A DNA stretch of 64,000 nucleotides, taken from positions 1-64,000 of the forward strand of contig JAAOMT010000352.1 of assembly GCA_016748015.1 (NCBI GenBank). The letters are read 5' to 3'. A program made the translations under genes and the position numbers. The stretch's first letter is position 1, and each line of letters begins with the position of its first letter. This DNA comes from Geosiphon pyriformis (taxonomy: Eukaryota; Glomeromycota; Glomeromycetes; Archaeosporales; Geosiphonaceae). This document shows positions 58,817-64,000 of the stretch, in pieces. A model generated the notes under the pieces. It searched no databases, was not told the DNA's origin, and was given only the letters and a program-made list of their open reading frames with translations.

Positions 58817-59449
58817 TTAATATTGAGCTTTGTCAAAATCTTCTATATCTTCTAATTTTTTATCTTTAATTAACTCTTAAACTTCTTTTTTGAGAATTAC
58901 TTAGGTTATTTTTATCTGTAATTTTTCAAATTAGGCATTGGTCATTTTACCCAATTAGTTAATAGTAATTGTATTCATTGTTGAATTAAGTAGTATTACT
59001 GATCAATTTTGAAATCCTATATGTAGCCAATATATGGCTCTGGCTTGTATGAACAGATTGCTTTTTTCCACAAATTGTTTAAGTTGCTGTAATATTGTTG
59101 TATTGAATAACTATTTTGTTTTGTTAGTGTACAAGTTTTAAATATTCAGGTTTTATCTCAAATAATAATAACAAAAATTTCTTGGAAATTGTTGTATTCA
59201 CCAATTCCAAGTTTTTTTCATCAATTTTTGGTATGATACAGCTGTTTCTGGTATTTCCATTAACAGCTTTACTTTTATTATTATCTTGTCTATAGTGTTT
59301 TCTGGTTTTCTGTATGCCTTGTATTGAGTTTTTTTTTTATTCTCTTTGTATTGAATGGTTTGTTAGTTGATTGTGATTTCCATGTTTTGTTGTTGAATTA
59401 GTTAAAATAGTTATTGTATGAGTGAGTGAATATTGTTGGTAATTTTCAT
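58817..59449 (-). pseudogene. Post-integrase protein of family 1, copy in element E
   Basis: From ATG (59,449 down) to TAA (58,817), 211 codons including the stop, in a single frame with several in-frame stops at Gln positions and no frameshift. Residue blocks are MKITNNIHSL, NMEITIN, QTIQYKENKKKTQYKAYRKP, KLLMEIPETAVSYQKLMKKT, FPRNFCYYYLR, NLYTNKTK, RAIYWLHIGFQN and DIEDFDKAQY. The frame is the same as that of integrase upstream, as in element F. Function is unknown. Confidence 0.75.
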
Positions 59450-59689
59450 CTTTATTGTTGCTTTTGTTGCATATATCATGTCTTTATATATTATTCTGTT
59501 TAATCAACTTAATGTGTTTGTATTAATGATTATGATTGGTTTTAGATCTTATGGAATCTTATCTGGTTGGATTAGTATTTATTATACTTCCAGTTATAAA
59601 ATATTACTGGTAAATAATAATACTGTATTATAATATAGTTTCAGTCAATTTCTATGTATTGCTTTAGCTAAAATTTTGTTATTTTATCT

Positions 59690-60800
59690 TAACTTATAAG
59701 TTTTATTTCCTAGAATTTTTTCTATGTGAAATGGTCTGTTCTATTTGGGATCAAATTTTCTACTCCATTGTTTTTTTACTTTAGTATAATATAAAAGTAC
59801 TTTGTCTTCAATCCTGAATTCAACTGGTTTATTTAGTAACTGGTTATTGTGTTATTTTTTTTGTTTTTCTTGTGACTTTTAAATGTTATTAGCTGCTCTT
59901 CATTTTTTGTTTTCTAAAGTTTTCATTAAATCATATGTTTTTTTTAGCAATATTTCTTGAAAGTTGTTTTCTATTATTGGTTTAGTTGGATACATATTGA
60001 CTTTTATTTTAACTGGTAATATTGTTGTTCTATCATAAACAAGTTCAAATGGTGTTGCTTATATGATATCTTGTTTCATTGTCTGATAAGCAAATAGTAC
60101 TGATGGTATAAATAAATCCCATTTGTTCTGGTTTTTTTAACTGATTTTGGTAATTGCTTCACACAATATTCTGTTGAACTTTTCAATTAAACTATTTGTT
60201 TGTAAATGATATAATGATGATAATGGTCTTTTAATTCCAAATTTTTGGCTTAATTCTGTTAATGTTCTGTTTACAAAGTGGGTTCTTTGATCTGATAACA
60301 ATTTTTTTAGACATCCATGTCAGCAAATCAAATCTTGATAAACAAATTTGGCTATGGATTTTGCATTTGTTCTTTGAATTGCTTTTGCCTTTGGCTATTT
60401 TGTAAGATAGTCTATGACTACTGCTATATAACAATTGTTTCTGCTGATTATTGTTAATGGTTTAACTAAGTTAATTCCAATTCTATCAAATAGTTGTTCC
60501 ACTTTAATTGGTCTTAGTGGTTTACTGGATTTTGTTCCTTCTCTTTTTTGACAAATATTATAATTTTAAACATATTAAATAATATTTAAATATATTGATA
60601 ACCAATAATATTTTTTTTGGTTCTTTCTATAGTTGCTTCTTTATAAAAATATTCTGCTGTTGAATCTAAGTACATATTGTATAATATTGTTTCTTTTTCT
60701 GGTTTTGTGATTACTTTAAGTGGCTGATATAGATCTTTTCTGTTTTTTTAATATAGTATATTTTGGTAAGTAATAAAATATTTTGATTGTTGTTTTATGC
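59690..60800 (-). pseudogene. pol: Integrase of element E (broken)
   Basis: The zinc-binding part is near 60,700-60,560 in more than one frame. The core reads GINLVKPLTIIS (first catalytic Asp now Asn), LLSDQRTHFVNRT (second Asp kept) and SLIEKFNRIL (Glu kept), followed by NKWDLFIPSVLFAYQTMKQ with Trp intact where element F has a stop, and the C-terminal KKQWSRKFDPK region. The last recognisable residues are KLYYNTV near 59,690, after which the same frame continues to the post-integrase protein. Confidence 0.85.
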
Positions 60801-60939
60801 TGTTTTGTTTTTTTTGAGATAATTTTTCCTTGAACTGTTGGATATTAATATAGTATTAGAATTGTTAATATTTTTGTATATTCATTTTTTGTTATATTTT
60901 TGAGTTGAAATGTTCTTGATTTGTTTTATTTATGACAAA

Positions 60940-62380
60940 CTGTCAGCATTTTTATTTTTATAATGTACTGTATATTTGAATAGTGAGAGTTCTATTTTCT
61001 ATTTGACATGATAGTTATTTCCAAATTTTTGCTTCTGAATTGATGTTAATTCTTTGTGATTAATATATACTTCAAATTTCTGGCTTAAATACTTTTTTCA
61101 TTTAATGACTGCCCAATAGATAGCTAAGTATTCTAGTGCTGGTGTTCTATAGTTTTTTTTAGCTGGACTCAAACTTTGGCTGGCATATATTACTAGATGT
61201 TCTTATTTATTTGGTCCTTTTTGAAATAGTACTGCTTCTAATACTTGACCAGATATATTAATAGTAATAATAAATAACTTGCTGTAATCTAAATATATTA
61301 GTACTGAAGCTTGAATCAGCTTTCTTCTTAATATATTAAAAGCTTTTTGTTAGGTTTCTGTCCATTCATATTTCATATTTTTGATTTAAAGCTGATAAAA
61401 TGGCTAAGCTAATTTGGAGAAGTTCTAAATAAAACAGCAATAATATCTAGCAAATCCCAAAAATCCTCTTAATTCTGTGAAATTTGTTGGTATTAAAAAG
61501 TTTTTGACTATATTAATCTTATTCAGATTTGTTTTAATATTATCTTTATTTATAACATGTCCCAAAAAATTCAATTTTGTTTTGCCAAAAAAGCATTTAG
61601 TGGTATTTAACTTTAGTTCTGTTTATCTCAATCTTTTGAACACTTGCTGTAGATAATAAAGATGATTATTAAATGTCTTTGAAAATATGTTGGTGTCATC
61701 TAGATAAATGACTACTGATTTCCATAGTAGTCTGATATAAACAATTTCTATAAGCTGTTGGAAAGTGGCTGGTACATTGGTTAAACCAAATGGCATAACA
61801 TTAAACTTGAGATTTTCTTCTCTGGTTATAAAAGCAGTCTTTTTTTTATTTTCTAGTTTTATGGCTACTTGTCAATAACCACTATCTAAATCCAGTGTTG
61901 AGAACTATTTTTTCTTTCCAAAAGCATCAAATAATTTCTGAATCCATGAGATTGGATAATTGTCTTTACAAGTAACACTATTAAGTTTTCTATAATCCAC
62001 ATAAAAGCAAATCTTTTCATTCTTCTTGTAGACTAGTACCACTGGTGATGACTATGGACTCATTGATGATTAAATTAATTTATTGTCTAACATCTGATTG
62101 ATTTTCTGTTAGATGATTTTATGGCTTGCTAGTAGTATTTTGTATGCTCATTGTTTGATTAACATTGCATTTCCAGTTTTGATCTAATGCTGAATGATAT
62201 CAGTTCTACCAAATTCATTTTCACTGGCAAAAATATCAGTAAAATTGTTAAGTAGTATCTTAAGTTACATCTGTTGCAATAAGTCTAAGTTTCTCAAGTT
62301 CATTTGTTCTAATTGTTTAGATTAAAACAAATAACATTTTTCTTATCTATATATTGCATGTGATATAATATTTACATATT
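60940..62380 (-). pseudogene. pol: Reverse transcriptase and RNase H of element E (broken)
   Basis: RT (about 62,110-61,420) reads SPVVLVYKKNEKICFYVDYRKLN, TLDLDSGY, MPFGLTNVPATFQQL and VVIYLDDTNIFSKTF at 61,735-61,690, the catalytic YLDD being intact. The RT end reads KCFFGKTKLNFLGHVINKDN and FARYYCCFI. RNase H (about 61,370-60,960) reads YASQSLSPAKKNYRTPALEYLAIYWAVIK and VYINHKELTSIQKQKFGN, where Asp of YTDHK is Asn. Stops are fewer than in D. The region upstream of RT (62,380-62,110) is an interdomain linker with LQLCKYVNII. Confidence 0.87.
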
Positions 62381-62639
62381 TGCACAGTTGTAAAAAATCT
62401 GGAATAGTATTTGGTAATTGGTCTTTAATTTTAGTGCTTAAATATCCAATGGTTGTTCCTTTTGGTATTTTAATAAGGTCTCCAGTTATGTTATAGATAG
62501 AAATTTTAATGTGTTTATGGTTTTTGGCTGGTATATAGAAATTGGTAATTCCAATCTCTTCTAATTCACAAATAGTTGGTTCTGCTTCAAAAATCTGGAG
62601 CTGATCTCTTATTTTTTTTTCTATTACTAATATGTACTA

Positions 62640-63640
62640 GTCATATGGTGGAATTGAAACTGATTGATGAATGAAGATAATTTCTCTCTTGTTAATAACT
62701 TTTTTTTCTGTCATATTAACTAGTATATCTATCCTATTCATGAATTCAAATTCATTTATTCCTCTTGCTGCCATCTCTAACTTTTTTTTTTTTCTATTGA
62801 CACTAATTAAGCTATTTTAATTAGAGACAGAAATATTGCCTATGCTATCTTTTTATTTGGCTTGATAGTATAAGCTTTTCCAGAATTATTTTGTAGTATT
62901 ACAATAATATTTTTTACATATCCTGTGTCAATTATTTTTTCTTTTATATTAATCCCTTTTTTCACTAAACTATTTCTAAATACTAGCTGAATTATGATTG
63001 TTGTTAGAATTTCCAGTGCTATTTTTAGATCAATGCAAATGCACAAATGTGATTTCAATTTGATGGCATTTTTTTCTGGATATTGCAGATCAAATTCTGC
63101 ATCAGTATTATACATGCATTCTGGCATAATACTTTTATTATTATCACTGAACCATTTGAGTTCCTGCTTCTTGGAAAGATCAGGAAGTGCAATATATTGT
63201 TTTGAGCTTAAATCAGAGTTTGAATTGTCTTTGTTGTTGTTGTCATTTTGAACTAAACTGGAACTATTGTTATTATTGTTATTATCAGAGTTTGAATTGG
63301 AATTCGATTCCAATTCTGCAGTGCACTTGCTGATTGGTTTTTTTTCTTCTGGAATTATATAAATTATGTGTGGTGGTGGATTGTAAATAAAGTCACAATT
63401 ATTACAATATTGAAAGTTACAGAGAATTAAACAGTGGTTACATAAACAGGTATTAAACTGTTCTAAACATTGCTCTTGCTCTTTTCTAATGAGTGCTAAT
63501 TCTTGGTAGTGTTTGTGAAATTGTTTGGAATCTATCATGTTGAAAATAATATTAAAGTTTGGGATCCAAATACTTTCTTTGGGTTTTGGCAGATTATTTT
63601 TGATTTTTTTGATTTTTTTGGAGATTATGCTATTACTCAT
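62640..63640 (-). pseudogene. Cys-rich and dUTPase-like protein of element E
   Basis: Open from 63,640 (MSNSIISKK; an in-frame ATG also exists at 63,724) to TAG 62,840-62,842 and readable beyond it. In order: a basic start, a Cys cluster CLCNHCLILCNFQYCNNC (residues about 62-80), an Asp/Asn/Ser-rich low-complexity stretch, EQYIALPDL-like LSSKQYIALPDL, then dUTPase-like motifs: 1 NTDAEFDLQYPEKNAIKL, 2 FRNSLVKKGINI, 3 IIDTGYVKNIIVILQNNSGK, 4 NKKIA-stop-AIFLSLIKIA (CAG to TAG likely). Trimeric dUTPases have AGxDL, PRSG and IDxxYxG in these places; Gly and Arg positions here are changed, so activity is doubtful. This region precedes RT. Confidence 0.78.
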
Positions 63641-64000
63641 AAAAAAAAACAGATATAGAAAATAGTAGACCAATAAGAGAGTAATAGTTAGCATATGAAC
63701 ATATTGCTCAGCAATATGGAGCAATGTCAGAAATTACAGTATACTGCTCAGCAATATGGAGCAATGTCAGAAGTTACAGCACATTGCTCAGCAATGTGGA
63801 GCAATATTAGAAAATTAGAGCATATTGCTTAGCAATGTGAGCATTGTTTAAGAAATCATAATACATTGCTCGGGAATGTGAGTGATTTTGTAGAACATTA
63901 ATTATGTATATATAGCAGTAGCATTAGAAAAAGAAAAGACAGACATTTAGTTTAGATTTGATCTAAGCAACCTTCCATATTATAAATATCAATAAATAAT
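63631..64000 (+). repeat. Family-1 LTR, 5' part, plus strand, cut by window end
   Basis: From TATTACTCATAAAAAAAAAC it aligns with 2,845-3,140 of element F in the same orientation: AATAGTAGACCAATAAGAGAG, the ATTGCT array, ATTATGTATATATAGCAGTAG and ATCTAAGCAACCTT. It is head-to-head with element E, so it cannot be E's own 5' LTR in normal order. The first ten bases overlap the E start codon region. Confidence 0.85.
63697..63890 (+). repeat. About 40-bp tandem array, 4.5 units, in right-edge LTR
   Basis: Units of the form ATTGCTCAGCAATATGGAGC followed by AATGTCAGAAATTACAG are repeated, the last ones diverged. Element F has about 2.5 units at 2,911-3,022, so unit number varies between LTRs. Confidence 0.8.

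Larger units (their letters stand above)
57859..63640 (-). mobile_element. Family-1 Ty3/Gypsy element E, minus strand
   Basis: Read on the minus strand: Cys-rich and dUTPase-like protein (63,640-62,840), linker, RT, RNase H, integrase, post-integrase protein (59,449-58,817), purine-rich tract and 3' LTR (58,803-57,859). No gag or protease precedes the dUTPase region; instead the start codon abuts a family-1 LTR in the opposite orientation (63,631 on). The RT active site YLDD is intact, unlike every other Gypsy RT here. The flank left of the LTR is ACAT; the matching right end is outside the window. Confidence 0.88.

Noticed and set aside
59433-59633. Plus-strand hydrophobic ORF of 66 residues, possible membrane protein
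   Set aside because: It is antisense to the integrase/post-integrase segment of element E, which is conserved in F; hydrophobicity comes from the AT-rich complement.
62994-63251. Plus-strand ORF opposite the dUTPase-like protein
   Set aside because: It is a shadow; the minus strand carries the dUTPase motifs and is shared with element D.
63631-64000. 5' LTR of element E
   Set aside because: The orientation is wrong: it matches the F LTR on the plus strand while E runs on the minus strand.
1-64000. tRNA, rRNA or organellar origin
   Set aside because: No cloverleaf or rRNA signature was recognised; the spliceosomal introns and Gypsy/LINE content indicate nuclear DNA.

Overview
The window looks like the nuclear genome of an arbuscular mycorrhizal fungus (Glomeromycotina, Rhizophagus-like). 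The reasons are very high AT content, a single host gene carrying short GT..AG introns, and wall-to-wall retrotransposon relics whose proteins resemble, as far as I remember, those predicted in Rhizophagus. The genus is an inference. I see no tRNA, rRNA, CRISPR or bacterial-type operon.

Only one ordinary host gene is supported: a six-exon tafazzin-type lysophospholipid acyltransferase at 15,256-16,687. It sits in a small, less AT-rich island. Almost everything else comes from three element types. Family 1 is a Ty3/Gypsy element about 10 kb long with LTRs of about 0.77-0.95 kb; its order is gag, protease, Cys-rich plus dUTPase-like region, RT, RNase H, integrase, and a conserved post-integrase protein. 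Family 2 is a Ty3/Gypsy element with LTRs of about 0.69-0.79 kb; its order is gag, protease, Cys-rich module, RT, RNase H, integrase, and a second, different post-integrase ORF. The third type is a non-LTR retrotransposon (LINE) with an EEP endonuclease, RT, RNase H and C-terminal zinc motif.

Layout: 1-3,615 is the 3' part of a family-1 element (called F here) with its 3' LTR. 4,443-13,817 is a composite family-2 element (A) whose left part is much more decayed than its right. 15,256-16,687 is tafazzin. 16,900-22,240 is AT-rich relic DNA holding a 5'-truncated minus-strand LINE. 22,240-56,260 is one nested structure. An old plus-strand LINE (L0) was split by a family-1 element (D, LTRs 23,689-24,489 and 54,681-55,447). 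D was then invaded by a nearly full LINE (L1, 27,211-34,113), a truncated minus-strand LINE (35,237-36,893) and a family-2 composite (B/C, 40,883-53,691). B/C itself carries a solo family-1 LTR (41,649-42,509). Target-site duplications support each of the younger insertions. 56,350-57,048 is a solo family-2 LTR, 57,049-57,858 a gag fragment, 57,859-63,640 a minus-strand family-1 element (E), and 63,631-64,000 the start of a plus-strand family-1 LTR.

Most TE proteins are broken by nonsense and missense changes that look like C:G to T:A transitions: Gln and Trp codons become stops, catalytic Asp becomes Asn, zinc-ligand Cys or His becomes Tyr. Frameshifts are fewer. The most interesting biology is in the elements themselves: a canonical UUUAAAC -1 frameshift heptamer at the end of family-2 gag in two copies, a dUTPase-like domain and a conserved post-integrase protein in family 1, and LTRs whose U3 carries exchangeable palindromic repeat arrays.
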